This document shows, piece after piece, positions 56,268 to 64,000 of a DNA stretch of 64,000 nt; positions within the stretch are counted from its first letter, which is position 1; the number at the start of each line of letters is the position of its first letter. Origin of the DNA: Planctopirus ephydatiae (GTDB taxonomy: Bacteria > Planctomycetota > Planctomycetia > Planctomycetales > Planctomycetaceae). A model generated the notes under the pieces. The model searched no databases, was not told the origin of the DNA, and saw nothing but the letters and a program-made list of their open reading frames with translations. The translations under genes and the position numbers were made by a program. The DNA is taken from positions 1,813,001 to 1,877,000 of the forward strand of contig NZ_CP036299.1 in NCBI RefSeq assembly GCF_007752345.1, given 5' to 3'.

Positions 56268-58379
56268 GTGGCAGAACTTTCCCCCTCGACTCCTGTGGAA
56301 TTTTTACGCACCGTGGGGCCGCAACGAGCGGCTTTACTGGCGAAGCTCGACATTTTGACTGTCGAAGATCTCCTCTTGTGGATGCCGCGTGATGTACTGG
56401 ATTTGACCAGAACCACCCGCATCGAAGGATTGATTGAAGGCACGACACAGACTCTGCGCGGCATCGTCGTCGACCGCGACAGCCGGATCTCCCGTGGTCG
56501 GAGCATGGTGGGCATCCTGCTGAAAGCTGATGGTGGCTATCTGCGCTGCGTCTGGTTCAATCAGCCCTATGTCTTTCGGAAGTATGAACCCGATAGCGTC
56601 CTTCTCGTGACAGGCCAGCCGAAACTACGCGATGGACGGTGGGAAATGTCTCATCCACTCGTCCAGCGGCTGGAATCAGACGATGAACAGGCTGGCCCCG
56701 GCATTCTGCCGAGATATCCCTTAACTGAAGGGATCTCCATGCACGAAATGCGGCGGATGACCAGAGCCGCCGTGGAAGAATGTGCCCACCTGTTGACCGA
56801 CCCGATTCCCGCCAGCTTCCGACAAGTTCATCAATGGCCGGCTCGTAGTGAGGCTTGCCGTGGCTTGCATGTGGCGCAATCGCTCGAAGAATACGAACGA
56901 TCCCGCAAGCGTTTACTGCTCGACGATCTTCTTGAATTTCAACTGGGGCTGGCACTGCGCCGGCGCATGAGAATTGAACAGCAGGAGGCGATTGCCTTAC
57001 CGGCTGATCAACGCATTCGCGCTCGAATTGCCCGCCTGTTCCCCTTTGAATGGACGAACGGACAAAAAGAGGCTCTCGAAGAGATTCTCAAAGATCTGGA
57101 GAAAACGCGGCCCATGCATCGACTCCTGCAGGCCGACGTCGGCGCAGGAAAAACGGCTGTGGCGATTGCAGCTATGCTGGTCGCTGTGGCCAATCGCATG
57201 CAGGCCATTCTGATGGCGCCGACAGAGATTCTCGCCAGGCAGCATTTTGAAACGCTCGAAGAGTTGCTCGCCGAAAGCCAGGTCGAACGTCGCCTGTTGA
57301 CAGGTTCTTTGACGGCTGCTCAAAAACGCACGACCCTCTCGGAAATCGAAGATGGCTCAGCACAATTGATTGTCGGTACGCAGTCACTCATTCAGGAAGG
57401 GGTCAAATTTTCGAAGCCCGGACTGGTCGTGATCGATGAGCAGCATAAGTTTGGCGTCGAGCAGCGGGCACGTTTTGCTCAGGGCTCAACCATCGCGCAT
57501 ATGCTGGTCATGACTGCGACGCCCATCCCTCGCACACTGTGCCTGACCGCGTTTGGCGATCTAGATTTATCCATCATTCGTGAGTTGCCTCCCGGGCGAC
57601 AACCGGTTTCCACGCATGTCGTGACCGATGCACCCAGTGCCCGTAAAGCTTGGGATTTTCTCAAAAGCAAACTGACGGAAGGCCGACAGGCTTATGTGAT
57701 TTGCCCCAAAGTGGAAACGACCCGCAGTTCCGAACAAGCGTCGTCGCCACAGATTGGTCAAGCCCCCCCTCAAACCTGGGAAAGTGCGGAGGACTTGTAC
57801 CAGCGCTTGCAAGCGAAAGAACTGGCTCAGTTTCGGGTCGGCCTGTTGCATGGCCGGATGTCCCCCGAGTTACGGGCCGAAACGATGCGGAAGTTTCGTG
57901 AACATGAACTCGATGTGCTCGTGGCCACCAGCGTGATTGAAGTGGGTGTGGATGTCCCTTCCGCAACGCAGATGATTGTCTATCATGCCGAACAGTTTGG
58001 CTTGTCGCAGCTGCATCAGTTTCGCGGGCGTGTCGGCCGTGGTTCGAGGCAGGGATTCTGCTTTCTGTTCACGAAATCGACCGACCCCGATGCCCTTTCC
58101 CGCCTCAAGACACTCGAACAGACCAACGATGGGTTCGCTGTGGCGGAAGCCGATTTCCAGCTACGCGGACATGGCGATGTTCTGGGAACCCGGCAACATG
58201 GCCAGACCCCACTCAAAAGGGCCAATCTCATCCGTGATGCACAACTCGTCGAAACCGCCCGGGCACTGGCCACGTCACTCATTGATTCCGGACAGTTCGA
58301 TACCCCCGAATTCCTGACACTCAGGCGTCTGGTTCACGAACGCTTCAACAAACTCGAAGAGACCACCCAGTCCGGTTAA
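56268..58379 (+). CDS. recG: ATP-dependent DNA helicase RecG
   Basis: 703 residues, GTG start. N-terminal wedge/OB domain (VEDLLLWMPRDVLDLTRTTRIE, LRCVWFNQPYV), then SF2 helicase motifs: Walker A QADVGAGKTAVA, motif Ib APTEILARQHF, DEQHKFGV, motif III TATPIPRTL, motif V VATSVIEVGVDVPSATQMIV and motif VI HQFRGRVGRG. C-terminal TRG region (FLLRGHGDVLGTRQHG-like: QLRGHGDVLGTRQHGQT). RecG remodels stalled replication forks and Holliday junctions. Full length. Confidence 0.96.
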   Translation: MAELSPSTPVEFLRTVGPQRAALLAKLDILTVEDLLLWMPRDVLDLTRTTRIEGLIEGTTQTLRGIVVDRDSRISRGRSMVGILLKADGGYLRCVWFNQPYVFRKYEPDSVLLVTGQPKLRDGRWEMSHPLVQRLESDDEQAGPGILPRYPLTEGISMHEMRRMTRAAVEECAHLLTDPIPASFRQVHQWPARSEACRGLHVAQSLEEYERSRKRLLLDDLLEFQLGLALRRRMRIEQQEAIALPADQRIRARIARLFPFEWTNGQKEALEEILKDLEKTRPMHRLLQADVGAGKTAVAIAAMLVAVANRMQAILMAPTEILARQHFETLEELLAESQVERRLLTGSLTAAQKRTTLSEIEDGSAQLIVGTQSLIQEGVKFSKPGLVVIDEQHKFGVEQRARFAQGSTIAHMLVMTATPIPRTLCLTAFGDLDLSIIRELPPGRQPVSTHVVTDAPSARKAWDFLKSKLTEGRQAYVICPKVETTRSSEQASSPQIGQAPPQTWESAEDLYQRLQAKELAQFRVGLLHGRMSPELRAETMRKFREHELDVLVATSVIEVGVDVPSATQMIVYHAEQFGLSQLHQFRGRVGRGSRQGFCFLFTKSTDPDALSRLKTLEQTNDGFAVAEADFQLRGHGDVLGTRQHGQTPLKRANLIRDAQLVETARALATSLIDSGQFDTPEFLTLRRLVHERFNKLEETTQSG

Positions 58380-58439
58380 GCGTGCCCACAATGCCAGAGC
58401 CTGGCTGCCACGAATCTCCAGCAGTCGCTGCATTTGGAT

Positions 58440-58490
58440 AAAAAAGCCGGAGTGTCTGACGAGGATCGGGCCTCAATCAGAACCTCCGGC
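58440..58490 (-). terminator. Terminator of the FGE-like gene
   Basis: On the minus strand GCCGGAG (58490-58484) pairs with CTCCGGC (58452-58446) with additional interior pairing, followed by a run of six T (58445-58440). It lies ~40 bases past the stop of the FGE-like gene and also ~60 bases after recG on the other strand. Confidence 0.8.
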
Positions 58491-58528
58491 AATGAAGAGA
58501 CTCATTGCGTCAATCAACGCATGGTCAA

Positions 58529-59608
58529 TCAATCAACTTTACGATTAGGGTTCTCGCGAGCATCCGATGGCAGTATGGCATCGTAGGTTCTCGCCTTACG
58601 TTCTTCAGCGGTGGGTGGCGTGAGCGGCCGCACAACGCGGAACCCAACCTGCAAGGCATCAGTCATGTACCAGACCGACTTGGGCAGGTTAGGGTCCTGA
58701 ATCTTCCATTCATCCGAAGAAGGAATGCGTGAAGCACTGCGGAGCACCTCGGGATCATCATCCCATGATCCACCTCGAGCGACACGTGGGTACTCGGTGA
58801 TAGGGATGTTCACAGGATTGACCGGGATCTCCCCCTTCTTGAAGGTGGCGTAAAACTCGGGATCATACTTGTCGATGCACCACTCAGAGACGTTGCCGTG
58901 CATGTCGAACAGACCCCACGGATTGGGTTTCTTCTGGCCCACCTGCTGGTACTTTTCGCTGGAGTTCTCGAAGTACCACGCATAATCCCCTAACTTCGAG
59001 ACATCGTCGCCGAAGGAATAAGGGGTCGTTGTTCCCGCGCGGCAGGCATACTCCCACTCAGCTTCAGTCGGCAAACGGTAATAATGCCCGGTCTTGGCCG
59101 AGAGCCATTCGCAATACTTTTTGGCAGCATGCTGAGTCATGCAGATGGCAGGATAGCCCTTCTGGCCCATGCCAAACGTCATATCGGTGTAAGGCTTGGT
59201 CGGCCGTGCAACCAGGTCGGCCACTTTATCACGTGCCGTGGGCGCTTCACCGGTAAACTGTCGGCGCTGAATATCCAGGTTATACGACCAGATGTCGTAT
59301 TCATCCCAGGTCACTTCCGTCGCACCCATCCAGAAGGGCTCGATCTTCACGGTATGCTGCGGACCTTCATCCGGCTTGCGGCCTTCTTCCGAATCGGGGC
59401 TTCCCATCAGAAATTCCCCACCGGGAATGGGGAGCATCTTGAAGGTGATGTCGGTATTGCCAATCGTTTCGGTATAAGGCTTCATGCTCGGTGGCAACGG
59501 GTCAGCGGCAACCGCTGTGACGGCCGAAGTACCGACGGCCATCGCGACCGCCAGTTGAAGCACTGAACGAAGCCTGACGAGGTCAATCATGAATGTTCTC
59601 AAACGCAT
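58529..59608 (-). CDS. Secreted FGE/SUMF1-fold protein lacking the catalytic Cys pair
   Basis: 359 residues from ATG 59608, with AGGA 8 bases upstream. Signal peptide [38 protein letters not shown]-sulfatase domain: [70 protein letters not shown], then [20 protein letters not shown] and VGFRVVRP. In true formylglycine-generating enzymes the last stretch carries two catalytic Cys; here the corresponding stretch has none. It is therefore likely a ligand-binding or structural member, exported, and not the sulfatase maturase. Confidence 0.9.
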   Translation of the reverse strand: MRLRTFMIDLVRLRSVLQLAVAMAVGTSAVTAVAADPLPPSMKPYTETIGNTDITFKMLPIPGGEFLMGSPDSEEGRKPDEGPQHTVKIEPFWMGATEVTWDEYDIWSYNLDIQRRQFTGEAPTARDKVADLVARPTKPYTDMTFGMGQKGYPAICMTQHAAKKYCEWLSAKTGHYYRLPTEAEWEYACRAGTTTPYSFGDDVSKLGDYAWYFENSSEKYQQVGQKKPNPWGLFDMHGNVSEWCIDKYDPEFYATFKKGEIPVNPVNIPITEYPRVARGGSWDDDPEVLRSASRIPSSDEWKIQDPNLPKSVWYMTDALQVGFRVVRPLTPPTAEERKARTYDAILPSDARENPNRKVD

Positions 59609-60020
59609 TCGCTGTTCCTGAAAATCAATGGGTTTACCAACTGCTGGTAAACTTCGAGAATCTACGTTCGCACACACCTTGACTCATTGAAAAATCTTTC
59701 GTCAACGTATGACTGGATCCAGTGATGCATCCAGCTTCATCCATCAACCAAAAGAGACAGAACATTATGGGCAGGGATCAAGGTGAGATTATTAGCAGGA
59801 AAGTTAGTCTAACCTCTCTGGAGACCTCCGGCAAATCTGATATGACCTCGGAGTTGGCTAAATCTGGTGGAAATCGTCCTCACGATTGAGTTTTTCGGTG
59901 ACCAGCCACAAAGCCTCGTTACTTTGCATTTTCTGTCAAAACCTTCCTGCCAAGAGAATTGAACCCGGGAATTGTATCCGAAATAACTTCCTCTCAAGGC
60001 CGCTGGTCACGCCCATCAGG

Positions 60021-61265
60021 ATGACAGAGCATCGGAGAACATCAGTGATTTTCGCCTCAACGTCAGTTTTTACGCCGCGATCTCATCAGATATCGAGGAA
60101 CACCTGGCAGGTTCTGGCAGTTCTTGCATGGCTTCTGCCAATTGGCTTCACCTGCCTGGATGACCGAAGAACCTATGCCGAGGAAACACCCGCCTCGCCC
60201 CCCTTGAAGTTGTTCTCTGACCGGGCCATTCGGCTGGGTGTCGATGTCGTGCTGCAGACTTACGCTCCCGATGAAACCCGTGCAAAAGCCGCCTTTACCA
60301 AAGTCTGGCCCCGGATTGATGAACTCAACAGCATTTTGAGTGATTACGATCCCCAGAGCGAAGTCATGAGGCTCTGTGCCAGTGCCCCTCACGCCGAGTT
60401 TGTACCCCTCTCGAAAGATCTCTCAACTTGCCTGCAGGCGTCGGTCCGTCTGGCGCGTGAATCGGACGGAGCCTTTGATGTCACGATCGGTCAACTGGTG
60501 AAACAGTGGCGCCGGGCACGTCGCAAACAAAGTTTGCCGACACCCACACAGATTGCCGCAGCCCGCGAGTCGATGGGCTGGCAGAACATTTGCCTCTCGC
60601 CGGACGGCAACATGGTGCGGCTGCTCAAGCCCGGAATGCAGATCGATTTTGGAGGGATCGCCAAAGGATACGTGGCCGAAGAAGCTCTGAAGATCCTGCA
60701 ACACGAAGGACTGCCGATTTCTGCCGTCGCTGTCAGTGGTGATATGGCACTGGGGGATGCTCCTCCATCACCAGACGCTGCTTCATCGAGTCCTCAAAAA
60801 TCATCGGGCTGGAAAGTACTCATGCCCATCCCAAAGTTTCGCTCGCCCTCTACAGAAGTTGTCGAGAGTTCAACGCCTCTCAAGAACTCGGGCACAGCCA
60901 ACACAGCAGAACCCGACTCTCCCGTAGTCTATCTTTCGAACTGCTGCATCTCGACAGCAGGGGACGAATTTCAGTTTCTCGAAATCGACGGCGTCCGCTA
61001 CTCCCATATCCTCGACCCCGCCACCGGCATGGGTCTCACCCGGCAGATTCAAGCGACCGTGATAGCCCCACATGGCATCGATGCCGATGGCTTGGACACG
61101 ACCCTATGCATCCTCGGCCACGAAAAAGGAGCCCGCCTCATGCAACATCACCCGGCAGCCGCCTGGATCGTGCATGAACTGACACCGGAAGGAAAAGTCA
61201 TCAGCACGCCGAACGAGAAATTCAAACAACTGACGGGAATTGGTAACGCATCTCACTGTGACTGA
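60021..61265 (+). CDS. FAD:protein FMN transferase (ApbE family)
   Basis: 414 residues from ATG 60021; the frame upstream (59886) is not conserved-looking. Hydrophobic signal/anchor WQVLAVLAWLLPIGFTC. Core motifs: LNSILSDYDPQSEVMRL, ARESDGAFDVTIGQLV, MQIDFGGIAKGYVAEEAL, ILDPATGMG, and ATVIAPHGIDADGLDTTLCIL near the end. ApbE attaches FMN to exported Na+-NQR/Rnf subunits or other flavoproteins. An insertion of ~45 Ser/Pro-rich residues (DAASSSPQKSSGW) separates the two halves. Its 3' end overlaps the convergent M50-like gene by 13 bases. Confidence 0.9.
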   Translation: MTEHRRTSVIFASTSVFTPRSHQISRNTWQVLAVLAWLLPIGFTCLDDRRTYAEETPASPPLKLFSDRAIRLGVDVVLQTYAPDETRAKAAFTKVWPRIDELNSILSDYDPQSEVMRLCASAPHAEFVPLSKDLSTCLQASVRLARESDGAFDVTIGQLVKQWRRARRKQSLPTPTQIAAARESMGWQNICLSPDGNMVRLLKPGMQIDFGGIAKGYVAEEALKILQHEGLPISAVAVSGDMALGDAPPSPDAASSSPQKSSGWKVLMPIPKFRSPSTEVVESSTPLKNSGTANTAEPDSPVVYLSNCCISTAGDEFQFLEIDGVRYSHILDPATGMGLTRQIQATVIAPHGIDADGLDTTLCILGHEKGARLMQHHPAAAWIVHELTPEGKVISTPNEKFKQLTGIGNASHCD

Positions 61266-61750
61266 GCATGTGTTTTCTTCCGTTCGTTTGTCGGTGCATC
61301 ACTCATAAAGTTGATACAATCCCTTCGGAAGCGCAGATAGCCGGCGCTGATGGTAAGTGCACAGTAAATGCCAACGATGACTGGCGAACTGCCCGCCGCG
61401 AAGAGTCTCGCGGTCTCGAGGTGGTTGTCTCCTGTGTACCAGGCAACAGCCAGATAAAGCCCATTACTGAGGATACAGAAATGAGCAATCATCCAGGCCA
61501 GTCGATGCCGCACGATAACGGCGATCAGCACGGGAATGGCAATACCTAACACCGGGCCACCCCAGAGTGTGACCAGTGGATGTGGGTTAGGCTCAAAATG
61601 GCTTTGTGGAAAGTGCCAGGGCAGCAGATCTGCCGAGTGCAAGTGCCCACCGGCTGCCCACCCCGCCAGAATGTGACCAACTTCATGTGTGAACGTCATG
61701 ACCATCCAGCACACGACAAGTAACAGCAGAAACTGCAAACACCGGATCAT
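61253..61750 (-). CDS. M50-like membrane protein with HExxH motif
   Basis: 165 residues from ATG 61750, with AGGTAGG upstream. Hydrophobic N-terminus LQFLLLLVVCWMVMTFTHEVGHILAGWAAGGH contains HEVGH in a membrane segment, the metalloprotease motif of site-2-type M50 proteases. Three more membrane helices follow (VTLWGGPVLGIAIPVLIAVIV, MIAHFCILSNGLYLAVAWY, PVIVGIYCALTISAGYL). It lacks an obvious downstream NxxPxxxxDG motif, so it may be an inactive or distant member. It follows squalene-hopene cyclase on the same strand by 37 bases. Confidence 0.75.
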   Translation of the reverse strand: MIRCLQFLLLLVVCWMVMTFTHEVGHILAGWAAGGHLHSADLLPWHFPQSHFEPNPHPLVTLWGGPVLGIAIPVLIAVIVRHRLAWMIAHFCILSNGLYLAVAWYTGDNHLETARLFAAGSSPVIVGIYCALTISAGYLRFRRDCINFMSDAPTNERKKTHAQSQ

Positions 61751-61787
61751 AGAACCTACCTGGCTTAAGATTTCGCGAGAGACCCTC

Positions 61788-63869
61788 TCAAGCCAGAGTG
61801 ATGCCCCCATTCGGCGAGTTTATGGGGAGTGATGTTCGCTGCAGGTGCATTGAGTCAGCCACTCGATCAGTCGCCATGGGCGGACTCAGTGGTGCCGCAG
61901 AACTGTGAGCCGGTTCATTCTCCGAGACTGTCGTGAACGTCGAACCCAGTCGCAGTGCCAGAGCTTTGAGTGCACCGACCGTAAAGACCTGCGGATACAG
62001 TTTTTCGTAGTACCAGAGTTTTGCAAAGTAAAAACCAATCGGAGTCGGTTCGCGCCAGGTCTCGTTTTCAACCTTTGTAATGAGCCACGAAGCGCCGCGA
62101 TGCAAGACGTTATGAGTAGCGTCGAAGCGACAGAGAGCAATCAAAGCGAGTGCCGTTTCTTCGACACTGGCGGGTTCTCCTTCGACATCGAACTCTGCGT
62201 CGGAAGTATCGGCTGTTTCCATGGATGTACCGGGCCCCCAGGCACCATCCGCATGTTGATGTCTCACCAGCCAGTCACAGCCGCGCAATGCTGCCGAGCT
62301 TCCTTCAAGACCGGCATCAGCATAGGCCAGGAGCACTCGTGCCGTGCCGTACAAGGGGTTTTCATCATCGGGGCTGTGCTGATTGCCAAACCATAATGGC
62401 AGCCAAGACCCATTTTCCCGCTGCGTCTTTTCGAGATACTCAAAGCCTTGCTGAATGCTTCGCTGCATCTGCTCACGAAACTCAGGGGCTGGCACTTCGA
62501 CTGTGAGTGGTCTGGAAGTGGTATCGACAGTGGCGTCGTTGAGCCTGCGTTCATATTGAATCAGCGCCCGCAGGCAATGAGCGGTGATATCATTCGAGCT
62601 GCGGTCAAAAGGGAGTGCTCCCCAACCTCGGCAGAAAGTCGGCCAGCCACCATCGCGATTCTGCAGCTTGATCAGCCACAGCGCAGCCTGATAGAGGGCC
62701 TGTTCAATCGAAAGACTCTCTTGCGAGGAAACAGAAACCCGGTCGAGTTCCATCAGAGCCAGCATGGCTCCAGGGGTATCGTCAGCATCGGGAACACCGC
62801 CCGAAAGATTCGTCCAGGCCCAGCCACCAGGAGCAGCATTCGTATAGGGGTGAATCGTTCGATACTGCTGCTGTAACAACCAGCGCATCAGAGCTTCACG
62901 CTCGTCCGACGAAAAGGCCTCAGCCCCCAGATGATTGATCGAAAGTGTGGTGACCCACGTGGCCAGATTGGTATCGATGGGCCAGCTTCCATCGGGCCGG
63001 ACGGAATCACGAATAAACTTGAGCCCGGCCAGTGTGACGGGATGATCCACACGTCCGACACTCGCCAGGCACATCGTGACGAAACTCGTCAGTGGAGTCG
63101 CTTCAAGAAAACCTCCACTTTCGGGCTGAATACTCTGCAACTTCTGCAATGTGCCTGGAATGGCAGCCCGCCGCACCCACCACCACGGGTTCCACGTTCG
63201 CTGCCTCAAATGCAGTGTCTGCCCGATCGCAATCAGTGCGGGTAAGGCATAGGAAACGACCGGGAGCTGAATGACCTCGAAAAAGCGATGCGGCAAGAGT
63301 GCCAGTTCATAAGGGAGTGCGGGGATCTCACTCCATGACACCAGCCCAGCCAGTGCCGCATGGGTCAGGATTGGAACTGAAAACGTTTGATCTTTCCCGT
63401 ATCGATCACGAATCGCCTGAATGCCTCCCAACTCTTCAATCAATCGGCCACTTCGCTCAATGGCGGCGTCGATATCGCTGGCGTTCAGCACCGGACTTTG
63501 TTGTATGACAGCTTCCCGGCAAGCGACCAGCGTGGCATGAGCGAGCATGGTGGTGCTGATGTTCGAGAGACTTTTGTCAGTGTCGCCCCAGCCGCCATCG
63601 GCCAGCTGATGCTGAAGGAGCCACGCCAGACCTTGTTCGATCAGTCGCCAGTCGCCTTCAGACTTCCCATCGAACACCTTTTGCAGACGGCCCCTTGCCT
63701 GCTGGCTTTTCGCATATTGAAAAAGAGCCATAACGGCTGTGGCTGTGGATAATGCCGAGGTCGAGAGTTCGCCTTCCCAATGCCTCAGGCCAGGTCGCAC
63801 ACGTTCATTCAGCAGTGCTCGCGAGGCGAGCTGCAGAGCTTGCTGAAGTTTTTGGGTGAGATCTTCCAT
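61788..63869 (-). CDS. shc: Squalene-hopene cyclase
   Basis: 693 residues. Catalytic DxDD motif as DADD (361-364) in GGVPDADDTPGAML, many QW motifs (for example DGGWGDTD near 91-98, RPDGSWPIDTNLATWVTTL, NRDGGWPTFCRGWGALPFDR, RENGSWLPLWFG, HADGAWGPGTSM). Membrane-associated cyclase that makes hopene from squalene, giving hopanoids that stiffen the membrane. The C-terminal tail is longer than in many SHCs. Paired with an M50-like membrane protein downstream. No squalene-synthesis genes in the window. Confidence 0.94.
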   Translation of the reverse strand: MEDLTQKLQQALQLASRALLNERVRPGLRHWEGELSTSALSTATAVMALFQYAKSQQARGRLQKVFDGKSEGDWRLIEQGLAWLLQHQLADGGWGDTDKSLSNISTTMLAHATLVACREAVIQQSPVLNASDIDAAIERSGRLIEELGGIQAIRDRYGKDQTFSVPILTHAALAGLVSWSEIPALPYELALLPHRFFEVIQLPVVSYALPALIAIGQTLHLRQRTWNPWWWVRRAAIPGTLQKLQSIQPESGGFLEATPLTSFVTMCLASVGRVDHPVTLAGLKFIRDSVRPDGSWPIDTNLATWVTTLSINHLGAEAFSSDEREALMRWLLQQQYRTIHPYTNAAPGGWAWTNLSGGVPDADDTPGAMLALMELDRVSVSSQESLSIEQALYQAALWLIKLQNRDGGWPTFCRGWGALPFDRSSNDITAHCLRALIQYERRLNDATVDTTSRPLTVEVPAPEFREQMQRSIQQGFEYLEKTQRENGSWLPLWFGNQHSPDDENPLYGTARVLLAYADAGLEGSSAALRGCDWLVRHQHADGAWGPGTSMETADTSDAEFDVEGEPASVEETALALIALCRFDATHNVLHRGASWLITKVENETWREPTPIGFYFAKLWYYEKLYPQVFTVGALKALALRLGSTFTTVSENEPAHSSAAPLSPPMATDRVADSMHLQRTSLPINSPNGGITLA

Positions 63870-64000
63870 ACTCGTATTCTGGAAAGTTCATTCTGCCTGT
63901 AACAGGCTGGGAAATCGCAGTCGCGCAATTTTGCTCGTTTTCTCATCACGTTTACTGGAAAAGTCTCGTACAGAAAGAAATGTTAATTGATCGAGGGAGG

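Overview
The window reads as chromosomal DNA of a planctomycete, probably close to Planctopirus/Planctomyces. This is inferred from gene content rather than from any search. Pointers are a Minf_1886-type (planctomycete/verrucomicrobial) protein, a long DUF11 surface protein, a secreted sulfatase, an FGE-fold secreted protein, a squalene-hopene cyclase, several divergent ECF sigma factors, and intergenic palindromic repeats. There is no phage, integrase, transposase gene or CRISPR array. One tRNA (Leu, UAG) and one SRP RNA are present.

Layout. 1-10 kb: end of glutamine synthetase, a repeat-filled gap, a DUF11 protein, an HTH protein with SDSDV repeats and a tail anchor, a LOG-family hydrolase, a choloylglycine-hydrolase-like Ntn hydrolase and HemW. 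9.7-15.2 kb: SRP RNA, dnaX, ybaB, recR and then rpoN, the conserved information-processing core of the window. 15.4-21 kb is the least conventional part: a coding-like frame without a start codon, a Cys-rich lipoprotein, two small candidate genes, an ECF sigma factor, and a subtilase paired with a small protein that resembles its own prodomain. 21-29 kb: an NtrC-type regulator with a ruined GAFTGA loop, aldose epimerase with a coupled small gene, a divergent RNase HII-like protein, a sulfatase, MarR plus esterase. 29-41 kb: membrane protein, YceH, tRNA-Leu, a phosphodiesterase-like enzyme, RibF, a lipid kinase, a second NtrC regulator with an HPt partner, ornithine cyclodeaminase-like enzyme and xylulokinase. 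42-46 kb: Minf_1886 protein, membrane protein, RecO, a BamD-like lipoprotein and LptE, apparently one operon and direct support for an outer membrane. 46-64 kb: S9 peptidase, an ECF/anti-sigma/secreted-protein cluster, fasciclin protein, ACT protein, RecG, FGE-like protein, ApbE, an M50-like membrane protein and squalene-hopene cyclase.

The genes supply replication and recombination (DnaX, YbaB, RecR, RecO, RecG), envelope building (BamD-like, LptE, hopanoid cyclase, secreted proteins) and envelope or nitrogen signalling (RpoN, two NtrC-like proteins, HPt, two ECF factors). The observations most worth following are the subtilase plus small partner, the SDSDV protein, the start-less frame near 15.5 kb, the NtrC protein that has lost GAFTGA, the small Cys-rich frame before the first ECF factor, and several families of intergenic palindromes.
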